Below the pieces are notes generated by a model that saw only the letters and a list, made by a program, of their open reading frames with translations, did not search any database and had not been told where the DNA came from. The translations under genes and the position numbers were made by a program. From NCBI GenBank assembly GCA_029013165.1, contig JAQXMV010000116.1, positions 1-6,685 on the forward strand: a stretch of DNA of 6,685 nt, in the 5' to 3' direction. Source of the DNA: Oscillospiraceae bacterium. Its GTDB lineage: Bacteria > Bacillota > Clostridia > Oscillospirales > Acutalibacteraceae. Each line of letters begins with the position of its first letter. The stretch's first letter is position 1. This document shows positions 1 to 6,193 of the stretch, in pieces.

Positions 1-812
1 TGCAGACACTGTCCCCCCAGTGATTCTATTACCTTTTTCGGTCCGTAGACGGGATCACCCGCCACGGGATGACCGATATAGGCCATGTGCACTCTGATCT
101 GATGAGTCCGTCCCGTTTCCAGACGCAGACGAAGATGAGTGAAATCATCATACTGCCTGATCACATGATAATGGGTCACTGCGTTTTTTGAGTTTTTCGG
201 CGTAACCGCCATTTTTTTTCTCTCCACCGGATGACGGCCTATCGGCGCGTCAACCACACCTTCGGTATTTTTGAACCGACCGTAAACAACACTCTGATAT
301 TCCCGTGTAAAGGAATGGGCTTTGATCTGCTCGGCGAGAGAAATATGGGCAAAATCATTTTTAGCAACAATGAGCAGTCCGCTTGTGTCCTTGTCGATTC
401 TGTGGACGATACCCGGTCGGATCACGCCGTTGATGCCGGAAAGACTGCCGTGACAATGATAAAGCAGCGCATTGACCAGCGTTCCGTCATAATTGCCTGC
501 CGCCGGATGAACCACCATACCTTTCGGCTTATTGACAACCAGGAGGTCCTCGTCTTCATAGGGAATTTCAAGGGGTATGTTCTGCGCCACAATTTCCAGT
601 TCACGGGGCTGCGGAATCTGAACGGCAATCACATCATTGACTTTGACTCTGTAGTTTTTATTGATGACAAGGGAATTGACGCTGACATTGCCGTCGTCGA
701 TGAGCTTCTGCGCCGCGGAACGGCTCATGCCGTCGATACCGGTGCTGAGGAATTTATCAATACGCTCACCTGCTGAATCCTCACCGGCATGGATAATATG
801 TGCGTTAATCAT
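1..812 (-). CDS. rluD: RluD/RluA-family 23S rRNA pseudouridine synthase with S4 domain (3' end cut by window edge)
   Basis: Isomerises specific uridines of large-subunit rRNA to pseudouridine in the cytoplasm. I translated 270 residues from the ATG at 812 to the window edge with no stop. Residues about 14-65 form an S4 RNA-binding domain (GERIDKFLS, then RSAAQKLIDDGNVSVN). The catalytic domain carries VVNKPKGMVVHPAAG (92-106), the family signature HRIDKDTSGLL with catalytic Asp140, and GRTHQIRVHM (234-243). Family members are usually about 300-325 residues, so perhaps 30-55 C-terminal residues lie beyond the left edge. The start overlaps the lspA stop in ATGATTAA, with an AGAAGG ribosome site 6 nt upstream, which suggests translational coupling. 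Family identity is clear. The exact target uridines, and so the choice of RluD over another RluA-family symbol, are inference. Confidence 0.93.
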   Translation of the reverse strand, partial: MINAHIIHAGEDSAGERIDKFLSTGIDGMSRSAAQKLIDDGNVSVNSLVINKNYRVKVNDVIAVQIPQPRELEIVAQNIPLEIPYEDEDLLVVNKPKGMVVHPAAGNYDGTLVNALLYHCHGSLSGINGVIRPGIVHRIDKDTSGLLIVAKNDFAHISLAEQIKAHSFTREYQSVVYGRFKNTEGVVDAPIGRHPVERKKMAVTPKNSKNAVTHYHVIRQYDDFTHLRLRLETGRTHQIRVHMAYIGHPVAGDPVYGPKKVIESLGGQCL

Positions 813-1314
813 TCACGGCCTTCTCTTTCTTTTTGCCTTGAAACATCTGGTAAAATTCAAATATCAATACTGCCGCCGCGCCGCAGGTAACCAGACAGTC
901 AGCAAAATTAAAGATATAAAAATCAACAAACAAGACTTCGATATAATCAATCACAAAACCGCGGAAAATCCTGTCGATGATGTTGCCCAGTCCTCCGGCC
1001 AGCATGAGTGTAATACACCCCAGCTCAAAGAGAGACTGCAGCTTTCCGGATAAAATAACAAAGAGGATTCCGCCGATACACACAGCGGCCAGAAGCGTCA
1101 TCAGCAGCGTTTTTCCGCCCATCATGCCCATCATGGCGCCGTCATTTTCATAGTAGGAAAGCTGCAATACACCGGGTATCACCGGGGTACTGCCAACGGG
1201 TTTCAGGTAAGCATAGACAAAATATTTTATAATCTGATCGCAGGCCACCAGAAACGCAGCAACAACGAGAAAAACGATTTTGATGTTTGTACGGTTTGAG
1301 CTGTTTCGCGTCAC
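805..1314 (-). CDS. lspA: Lipoprotein signal peptidase (signal peptidase II), LspA
   Basis: Membrane aspartic protease that cleaves the signal peptide from diacylglyceryl-modified prolipoproteins just before the lipidated Cys. The protein is 169 residues, normal for the family. Hydrophobic segments are visible near residues 11-33, 69-89, 95-113 and 133-156, fitting the four-helix topology. Conserved elements are DQxxK in the first helix (Asp26, Lys30), ENDGAMMG (56-63, the usual NxGxxFG block, with Met for Phe), GNIIDR with catalytic Asp114, and FNFADCLVTCG with catalytic Asp139. The start is a GTG, with GGGAG 10 nt upstream; no ATG precedes the first helix. The C-terminus is a short Lys-rich tail (GKKKEKAVND). 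It follows the divIVA-like gene after 27 nt and overlaps the rluD-family gene by 8 nt, an lspA-rluD pairing common in bacteria. Confidence 0.96.
   Translation of the reverse strand: MTRNSSNRTNIKIVFLVVAAFLVACDQIIKYFVYAYLKPVGSTPVIPGVLQLSYYENDGAMMGMMGGKTLLMTLLAAVCIGGILFVILSGKLQSLFELGCITLMLAGGLGNIIDRIFRGFVIDYIEVLFVDFYIFNFADCLVTCGAAAVLIFEFYQMFQGKKKEKAVND
819..824 (-). promoter_or_regulatory. Ribosome binding site of the rluD-family gene
   Basis: AGAAGG lies inside the 3' end of lspA, 6 nt before the rluD ATG at 812. Together with the ATGATTAA stop/start overlap it fixes the start and points to translation of rluD by ribosomes finishing lspA. Confidence 0.7.
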
Positions 1315-1324
1315 TTTATCACTG

Positions 1325-1329
1325 CTCCC
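1325..1329 (-). promoter_or_regulatory. Ribosome binding site supporting the GTG start of lspA
   Basis: GGGAG sits 10 nt before the GTG at 1314, in the 27 nt gap after the divIVA-like gene. It supports this non-ATG start, since no ATG is available upstream of the first transmembrane helix. Confidence 0.55.
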
Positions 1330-1341
1330 AACATTGTCCTA

Positions 1342-2568
1342 TCATTCAAAGAGGGAATCGAAACCTGCAAGGTCGTCATCGTCAACATCGAAGATGTCCA
1401 TTTCCTCGGCGCCGCCTTTCGGAAGTTCCTCTTCCTTCCTGGCAGGAGGTTCTTCTTCGGGGGCAGGCATCATCTCGTCAGGCTCCTCAAAATCCTCTTC
1501 GGATTCTTCTTCGCTTTCGGAGCCCGAGGGCTCATAGGTGATACTGTCAATATCCGACAGATCCGAAAAATCCGATATATCAGGGAAATCCGGTATATCC
1601 GGCATACCGGCAAGATCGGGCAGATCTGTCATCATGGGCAGATCCGGCATTTGGTAATCATCATCGTCGTCTTCATCAGCGATCGGAGAATCAAAGGATG
1701 CATCACTATTTTCGCCGGCATCAGCGTCTTGGCCACTCTTAGAGCTGACATCTTCAAAGAAAGCCGGAATATCCGGTTCTTTCGTCAAATCCTCATCATC
1801 TTGATAGCGGATATTGAGCTTGAAATCCGGCAGCTTATCGGCGAGCTTATCAGGATTCGTGTCGATCTCCGTAGGCCGGAAATCGAAGTGTCCTTCGCCC
1901 TGAATGGATTCGACAGTGGGCCGGATCGTCTCGACAACGCTGAGAATTTCCTGTTTGTATTTTTTGATCTGCACTTTCAGATCGGCAAGCTGGGCCTGGG
2001 TCTGAGCAATAATGAGGGCGCTCTGCTCTTTGACCGACCGCACATCATCATTGGCGGCGTCAATGATCTCGGCAGCCTTTACTTTTGCGTTTTCGATAAT
2101 CTTTTCGGCGGTCGCAGTGGCCTTTGCCACATATTCCTGTTCCTGCTCACTGGCCTGCTCTTGCAGTGCGGAAATATCCTTTTGCAATTTTTTAAGCTGT
2201 TCGTCTGCGTCATGGGTGGTGGTGTAATAATAGCTCTCGGCCTCAGCCTGTTTTGCAAGAAGGAGGGCTTCAGCTTTCTCACTGGCCTGACTGACCAGCT
2301 CGGCGGAATGATTCAGAGCCTCCTGCTCCACGGATTTATAATATTGCTCGGCTCTGACAACGGCACCGAAAACTGCATTTTTATTCTTGTTGTAATCGTC
2401 CAGTGCCGGTCCCCAGGTCTCGAGCTTTTTTTCAAGAGCCCGATAGGCCTTATAGAGCTTATCATATTTTTCACTGACATCTTTGATAAAAGACTCGACC
2501 TCGCTGGCGTAATATTTATTCTTGCCGGCGGAGGCAAACTGATGAACGAACAGCTTATTATTAAACAT
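1342..2568 (-). CDS. DivIVA-like coiled-coil protein with long acidic Pro/Asp-rich C-terminal tail
   Basis: Probable cell-pole or septum scaffold of the DivIVA/GpsB type, judged from an N-terminal segment (YYASEVESFIKDVSEKYDKLY, about 19-39) resembling the GY-EV-FL-V-Y pattern of DivIVA, from the coiled coil that follows, and from its place after sepF. At 408 residues it is far longer than Bacillus DivIVA (about 164). Residues about 28-50 and 70-218 are Ala/Glu/Lys/Gln-rich and almost free of Pro and Gly, as expected of a long coiled coil. Residues 226-408 are strongly acidic and probably disordered: an Asp run (DEDDDDD, 299-305), Pro/Asp repeats (308-341), a Glu-rich block (351-382), and an end with DVDDDDL (394-400) followed by a hydrophobic FDSLF. 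The canonical Phe-Arg membrane-insertion pair is not at its expected position. The gene ends in tandem stops TGA TAG. Homology to DivIVA is likely but remote; a generic coiled-coil protein is the alternative. Confidence 0.68.
   Translation of the reverse strand: MFNNKLFVHQFASAGKNKYYASEVESFIKDVSEKYDKLYKAYRALEKKLETWGPALDDYNKNKNAVFGAVVRAEQYYKSVEQEALNHSAELVSQASEKAEALLLAKQAEAESYYYTTTHDADEQLKKLQKDISALQEQASEQEQEYVAKATATAEKIIENAKVKAAEIIDAANDDVRSVKEQSALIIAQTQAQLADLKVQIKKYKQEILSVVETIRPTVESIQGEGHFDFRPTEIDTNPDKLADKLPDFKLNIRYQDDEDLTKEPDIPAFFEDVSSKSGQDADAGENSDASFDSPIADEDDDDDYQMPDLPMMTDLPDLAGMPDIPDFPDISDFSDLSDIDSITYEPSGSESEEESEEDFEEPDEMMPAPEEEPPARKEEELPKGGAEEMDIFDVDDDDLAGFDSLFE
1546..1647 (-). repeat. Degenerate Pro/Asp short repeat in the DivIVA-like protein tail
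   Basis: Residues 308-341 are built from imperfect 3-4 residue units: MPDLP, TDLPDL, MPDIPDF, PDISDF, SDLSDI. Each has an acidic Asp followed by an aliphatic or aromatic residue, with Pro or Ser between. On the plus strand the same stretch shows recurring ATCCGG/ATCCGA and AGATC words, so the repetition is also visible in the DNA. It may have grown by slippage or local duplication and may act as a multivalent acidic-hydrophobic ligand; both points are inference. Confidence 0.75.
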
Positions 2569-2578
2569 CCCTTTCGAT

Positions 2579-2585
2579 CCCCTTC
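2579..2585 (-). promoter_or_regulatory. Ribosome binding site of the divIVA-like gene
   Basis: GAAGGGG lies 10 nt before the ATG at 2568, in the 41 nt sepF-divIVA gap, the largest gap in the window. A second purine run (GAAAGGG) abuts the ATG and is too close to serve. Confidence 0.6.
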
Positions 2586-2609
2586 TTTTTTCTTCTACAA
2601 TATACCGAA

Positions 2610-3224
2610 TTACAGCTCAACCTGATTATAAAAATCTCCTGAAAGCTCGATGTCGGACGGTATGAAAGCGCAAATGCTTTCGGTAAACCGTGCAAATACG
2701 CTCTTAGTGACATACTTGGCACCGTCAAGGAAATCCATAGAACGCTTACTTTCCTCCTCGCTGAGCATGGAAAGGTTGACGACCACGATGGTGTTTTTCT
2801 CAATCATGAGATTAGCGACATTTTTGGAATCATAGATATCATGCAGCGTAATGAAAGTCAGCTTGAATTTCGGTGCGCTTTTGGCCGAATTGATATCGTA
2901 GATATTGCCCGTATGCGCAGCCGGCTTCGGTGTCTCTGTCTCCACCGGCCGAAAACCGGAGGACGAAAAATCGGTATTCAGCGGCTCAAAGCCTTTGTCG
3001 CCATCGTCAAAGGCCGATGTCGGAGAATAATAGGTCGATCCCAGAGGCGCAGGCGGTTCCGGAAAATCATCGTCAAATATACCGCCGGCAGTGGGTCTTG
3101 CCTTTTTGATCTTGGCGTCCTCGAAGTCATCATCACTGACAGCACTTTCGAGTTCATCGCCGTCATAGGCCACATTCTGTTTTAACTCCGTAAATTTGTC
3201 CTTTATATTTTTAACAAAACTCAT
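2610..3224 (-). CDS. sepF: Cell division protein SepF
   Basis: Cytoplasmic membrane-associated FtsZ partner that tethers and bundles FtsZ at the septum. The protein is 204 residues, longer than the roughly 150 of Bacillus subtilis SepF because of its linker. Residues 1-18 (MSFVKNIKDKFTELKQNV) fit the short amphipathic membrane-binding helix of the family. Residues about 20-117 are a low-complexity acidic and Pro/Ser-rich linker. Residues about 118-195 form the SepF core: a strand-helix start (KLTFITLHDIYDSKNVANLM), TIVVVNLSMLSEEESKRSMD, and FLDGAKYV, whose Gly168 matches the FLSG glycine of B. subtilis SepF. The usual Gly-rich turn after this (IGGDIQRIG in B. subtilis, from memory) is replaced by VTKSVFARF. 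The gene starts 15 nt after yggS with AGGAG 8 nt from the ATG. Location directly after yggS/ylmE is as in Bacillus. Confidence 0.93.
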   Translation of the reverse strand: MSFVKNIKDKFTELKQNVAYDGDELESAVSDDDFEDAKIKKARPTAGGIFDDDFPEPPAPLGSTYYSPTSAFDDGDKGFEPLNTDFSSSGFRPVETETPKPAAHTGNIYDINSAKSAPKFKLTFITLHDIYDSKNVANLMIEKNTIVVVNLSMLSEEESKRSMDFLDGAKYVTKSVFARFTESICAFIPSDIELSGDFYNQVEL

Positions 3225-3232
3225 TTTTACTT

Positions 3233-3237
3233 CTCCT
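3233..3237 (-). promoter_or_regulatory. Ribosome binding site of sepF
   Basis: AGGAG lies 8 nt before the sepF ATG at 3224 and starts 2 nt after the yggS TGA. It is one of the strongest ribosome sites in the window and could give SepF independent translation initiation within the operon. Confidence 0.8.
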
Positions 3238-3239
3238 CA

Positions 3240-3962
3240 TCAATAGATTCTCGGTCCGAAAATGGCGGAGCCGATCCTGACCAGATTTGAGCCGTGTCTC
3301 ACGGCGGCTTCATAATCGCCGGACATACCCATTGAAAGCACAGTCATATCTATATTATCTAACTTTTTGCTCTTCATGTCAATAAATAAAGCGTGCATTT
3401 TTGAAAAATATTGCGAAAGCTCCTCTTCTTTCTCGCAAATCGGCGGAACCGTCATCAATCCTCTGACCTTGATTCCCTCAAGAGTTGCCATTTTCTCAAG
3501 AAGTTCCTCTGTTTGAGAGAACTCCAGTCCCGTCTTGTTCTCCTCACCGCCGATATTGACCTCGACCAGACATTCGGTCACCAGACCGGCCGCAAGGCTG
3601 CGCTTGGATATCTCCGTGGCCAGCTTCAAGCTGTCAACGGACTGAATCACGGAAACCTCTCCGACAATTTGTCTGACTTTGTTCGTCTGAAGATGTCCGA
3701 TCAGGTGGGCGCGGCAGTTTTCCATGTGAAGAAAGGGCTTCTTGGAGAGAAACTCCTGCACCTTGTTTTCCCCGATCAAGTCCACGCCGCATTCGATGGC
3801 ATGGTTGATGAAAAGGGGATCGACGGTCTTGGTAACGGCCATGAGGGTGATCTCCTCGGGAGATCGGCCCACAGAAGCGGCAGCGGCACTGATGCGGTCA
3901 CGGATCACTTTCAGATTATGCTCTATGTTTTTGAACTTTTCTTCAGTCGACAATATTTCCAT
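3240..3962 (-). CDS. yggS: YggS/YlmE-family pyridoxal 5'-phosphate homeostasis protein
   Basis: Cytoplasmic PLP-binding protein of the YggS/YlmE/PROSC family, with a single alanine-racemase-like TIM barrel and no established enzymatic reaction; it is known to buffer PLP and influence amino-acid and vitamin B6 balance. The 240 residues match the family. PLP would bind Lys45 in MAVTKT. Other family blocks are GENKVQE, HLIGHLQTNKVRQI, SVDS, VNIGGEENKTG, RGLMTVPP, LSMGMSGDYEAAVRHGSNLVRIG and the GPRIY end. The start lies inside the end of the HlyD-like gene (20 nt overlap). The nearest ribosome-like site, AAAGGA at 3976-3981, is 13 nt away, which is long, so translation probably depends partly on coupling. 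Its place just before sepF matches the Bacillus ylmE-sepF order. The link to division in this organism is inferred from context only. Confidence 0.95.
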   Translation of the reverse strand: MEILSTEEKFKNIEHNLKVIRDRISAAAASVGRSPEEITLMAVTKTVDPLFINHAIECGVDLIGENKVQEFLSKKPFLHMENCRAHLIGHLQTNKVRQIVGEVSVIQSVDSLKLATEISKRSLAAGLVTECLVEVNIGGEENKTGLEFSQTEELLEKMATLEGIKVRGLMTVPPICEKEEELSQYFSKMHALFIDMKSKKLDNIDMTVLSMGMSGDYEAAVRHGSNLVRIGSAIFGPRIY

Positions 3963-5244
3963 CTTCGAGATTGATTCCTTTCACAATAATTTTATCATAG
4001 GATTTGAGAATGTGGTAGTATTCAAATTTTTCCACATCGTCTTTTATGTATGAGTTCTTGACCGCCTGTTTTCCGGTGGCAATGACATACCCGTCACCGT
4101 AAAAGAGCACCTCCACCGGCGAAAACATCATGACATTTCCCACAACGGCGTAGACGCCTACCACACCGTCGTCATTTTCGCTCAGGGCTTTCTGACTGAT
4201 CTTAAAGCCGGTGTATTCCGCCGTTTTCACCGTGGCGGCTTCCTTTCTCACCAGGGCCAGATCCTCGTTCATGGCCGTACAGACCAGCGTAACGGTTACT
4301 GTATCGTCCTTTGTCTCTGTGATATTATATACTTTCATGTCGATGTTATGAATGCCCAGATCTTCAAAGGAAACCTCTACCCAATATCCGGTTCTGAAAA
4401 CGGAAGCGTCGCTGAGCTTGACATCAAAGGTATAGTACCATGTATGCTGCGCAATGATCTTTCCGTAAACGGCCCCCGGATCTGCTGCCTGAAGAGCCAG
4501 CATTTTTTCCCCGTCTCCGACGGAGATTTTCTTGCTGCGAACGGCATCATAAGACTGCAGGCTCTCATAACCGTCGACCATACCCACGAAATATCCGGCA
4601 TAGGGTGCGGTGAGCTTTTTGACGACGGTATAGGAATTTTTCAGTTCTTTGATTTTGGCGTTGTAATCCCCTATCACCTGATCAAAATCGATTTCTTCGC
4701 CCACCGCTATCTGCTTGGAGGTCATGTTCTCCGCAATGGAAGCGGAGGAAGCGGAAAGCGCAGACAAATCGGAGCCGGAGATCAGGGCAATATAGTCGGA
4801 AACTTCGGAGCTGATTTGTTTATTTAAGTAAAGGACATTGCTGTAGCTCAGATCGCTGTTATTCTGCATATCCTTGATGGCGGCGAGCTTTTCGCGGTAT
4901 TCCTGTTCCAGACGGTAATTCTCTGCCTGCTGCTCATCGGAGAAGGCCAGCGCAATGGTTCCGCCTTTGGCTACATTTTCACCGTCGGCAATGATGGGAA
5001 CATAGACAAGCCCTTCCTGCTTTTCGAGAACGGAAATGTTTTTTCCCGAGGCCGTAACCGCCTCATCACGCACGGCAAAGCCCTGCACCCTGACGGAATC
5101 CACATAGTCCGTTTTCACGATATATTCGGTCTCAATTTTGCCGGTTCTCTTGTTATAAAAAGCGTCAAAAGCGTAAAAACCCACAAAAACAAGCACAACA
5201 CCCAGAAGTGCCAGTGCTTTTTTTATGTCTTTTTCATTCACCAT
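3943..5244 (-). CDS. HlyD-like membrane-fusion/periplasmic-adaptor-type protein, no partner transporter in the window
   Basis: Single-pass membrane protein resembling HlyD-family adaptors; its cellular role is unknown. Using the ATG at 5244 (433 residues), residues about 10-26 are a transmembrane anchor after a short charged N-terminus, leaving most of the protein outside the membrane. Residues about 42-101 look like the first half of a lipoyl/barrel-sandwich domain (VRVQGFAVRDE, then DGENVAKGGTIALAF). Residues 103-128 form a charged helix (EQQAENYRLEQEYREKL). Residues about 205-226 give the returning half (VVKKLTAPYAGYFVGMVDG). The region about 345-425 resembles the membrane-proximal beta domain (GFKISQKAL, then YDKIIVKGINL). 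An in-frame ATG at 5274 would add 10 residues, but AAGGTG lies 6 nt before 5244, so the shorter form is preferred. It overlaps miaA by 11 nt and yggS by 20 nt. The family call is moderately sure; function is not. Confidence 0.75.
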   Translation of the reverse strand: MVNEKDIKKALALLGVVLVFVGFYAFDAFYNKRTGKIETEYIVKTDYVDSVRVQGFAVRDEAVTASGKNISVLEKQEGLVYVPIIADGENVAKGGTIALAFSDEQQAENYRLEQEYREKLAAIKDMQNNSDLSYSNVLYLNKQISSEVSDYIALISGSDLSALSASSASIAENMTSKQIAVGEEIDFDQVIGDYNAKIKELKNSYTVVKKLTAPYAGYFVGMVDGYESLQSYDAVRSKKISVGDGEKMLALQAADPGAVYGKIIAQHTWYYTFDVKLSDASVFRTGYWVEVSFEDLGIHNIDMKVYNITETKDDTVTVTLVCTAMNEDLALVRKEAATVKTAEYTGFKISQKALSENDDGVVGVYAVVGNVMMFSPVEVLFYGDGYVIATGKQAVKNSYIKDDVEKFEYYHILKSYDKIIVKGINLEDGNIVD

Positions 5245-6178
5245 TTGTTTCACCTTTCTGCAAAATGATATCACAGGCGCTCTTTATCAGCTCCTCCTGA
5301 TTCATCTCGTCAATATATAACCAATTCATGCTTTCCCGCCTGCGAAACCAGGTAAGCTGTCTTTTGGCATAGCGCCGGGTCTGCATCTTCAGATTTTCCA
5401 CGGCCTCTGCCAGTGTCGCTTCTCCGTCAAAGTAAGGCTTCAGTTCCTTGTAGCCTATGGCCTGGGCGGCGGTAGCCGACCGACTGTCCCCGAAGAAGTC
5501 TTTTGCTTCTTCGAGCAGTCCCCTGTCGAGCATCACATCCACACGCCGATTGATTCTGTCATAAAGCACGCTGCGATCCTTGGCCGTCAGACCGATCACG
5601 CACCAGGAAAACTCGCTTTCCTCAGCATGGGAAAGCTCACACTGTTTGCTGATGGTCTCACCGGTGGCATAATAAACCTCTAAGGCCCTGATGATTCTTT
5701 TTCTGTCGTGAATATGGAGTTTTCCCGCCGTCGGTCTGTCGATTTCCGTCAGCTCACGGTAAAGGCTCTCCATGCCCTCTGACTCAGCTCTCTCCTCAAG
5801 GCGAACTCGTATATCCGAAGCCTCATAGTCGAGGAAAGATGTATTGTCGATCAGGGTATCAATATAAAGTCCGGTGCCGCCGGCCACAATGGGCAGCTTG
5901 CCGCGGGACAGAATTTCTCTGATTTTTTCAAGAGCCAGTGTTTTATATTTGGCCACACTAAAGCTCTCGCCGGGATTCAGAAAACCGATCAAATGATGGG
6001 GTATACCCTGCATTTCCTCCTCGGTAGGCTTGGCGGTGGCGATATCCATACCCTCATAGATCTGCATGGAATCTGCCGAAACGATCTCACCGCCGAGCTT
6101 TTTCGCAATTTCTACGGCAAGGGCTGTCTTGCCCGAAGCCGTGGGACCTGCCACGACGGCAACCAGGGGTTTCTTCAT
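5234..6178 (-). CDS. miaA: tRNA dimethylallyltransferase (tRNA isopentenyl-adenosine-37 synthase), MiaA
   Basis: Transfers the dimethylallyl group from dimethylallyl diphosphate to N6 of adenosine 37 next to the anticodon in tRNAs reading UNN codons; cytoplasmic. Numbered from the preferred start, the P-loop GPTASGKT is at 11-18, SADSMQIYEGMDIATAKPT follows with Asp36, and GGTGLYI at 100-106 holds the expected catalytic Thr102. Later blocks are HDRKRIIRALEVY, the AAQAIGYKEL segment, and TRRYAKRQLTWFRR near the C-terminus. The 314-residue length is typical. An in-frame ATG at 6190 would add MEIG but lacks a ribosome site, whereas GGAG lies 6 nt before 6178. It starts 15 nt after the mutL stop and overlaps the next gene by 11 nt. 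The mutL-miaA order is common in bacteria. Confidence 0.96.
   Translation of the reverse strand: MKKPLVAVVAGPTASGKTALAVEIAKKLGGEIVSADSMQIYEGMDIATAKPTEEEMQGIPHHLIGFLNPGESFSVAKYKTLALEKIREILSRGKLPIVAGGTGLYIDTLIDNTSFLDYEASDIRVRLEERAESEGMESLYRELTEIDRPTAGKLHIHDRKRIIRALEVYYATGETISKQCELSHAEESEFSWCVIGLTAKDRSVLYDRINRRVDVMLDRGLLEEAKDFFGDSRSATAAQAIGYKELKPYFDGEATLAEAVENLKMQTRRYAKRQLTWFRRRESMNWLYIDEMNQEELIKSACDIILQKGETNGE
5251..5256 (-). promoter_or_regulatory. Ribosome binding site selecting the 5244 start of the HlyD-like gene
   Basis: AAGGTG is 6 nt before the ATG at 5244, inside the 3' end of miaA. I see no comparable site before the upstream in-frame ATG at 5274, so this decides the start in favour of the shorter protein. 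Confidence 0.6.
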
Positions 6179-6184
6179 ACCAAT

Positions 6185-6188
6185 CTCC
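6185..6188 (-). promoter_or_regulatory. Ribosome binding site selecting the 6178 start of miaA
   Basis: GGAG lies 6 nt before the ATG at 6178 and downstream of the alternative in-frame ATG at 6190, so it can serve only the shorter form. The resulting N-terminus (MKKPLVAVVAGPTASGKT) is the usual MiaA form. Confidence 0.65.
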
Positions 6189-6193
6189 ATCCA

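Noticed and set aside
231..776. A 181-codon plus-strand open frame at the left end
   Set aside because: It is antisense to the rluD-family gene, whose minus-strand frame has the full set of catalytic motifs. The plus-strand translation matches no family I know.
1240..1251. A lipobox-like LVAC (residues 22-25) after a hydrophobic stretch in LspA, as if it were itself a lipoprotein
   Set aside because: The Cys precedes the conserved DQxxK of the first LspA helix, so this is normal LspA sequence in a polytopic enzyme. The resemblance is coincidental.
1546..1647. Repeated short words here considered as a CRISPR array or a mobile-element repeat
   Set aside because: The units are only about 10 nt, imperfect, without spacers, and fully in frame inside a coding region, so they reflect a low-complexity protein segment.
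1651..2625. A 324-codon open frame on the plus strand opposite the divIVA-like gene, with a hydrophobic translation
   Set aside because: It is the mirror of an acidic coiled-coil gene: Asp and Glu codons read in reverse give Ile, Val, Leu and Phe. It has no convincing ribosome site or recognisable domain and lies wholly antisense to a better-supported gene.
2626..2631. A TATAAT word on the minus strand near the end of sepF, a possible -10 box for the divIVA-like gene
   Set aside because: No -35-like hexamer lies 16-18 nt upstream and there is no extended -10 TG. It falls within sepF codons (Tyr-Asn). I judge it chance.
5245..5274. A 10-residue N-terminal extension of the HlyD-like protein from an upstream ATG
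   Set aside because: The extension lies within miaA and I see no good ribosome site before it, whereas AAGGTG is well placed for the ATG at 5244.
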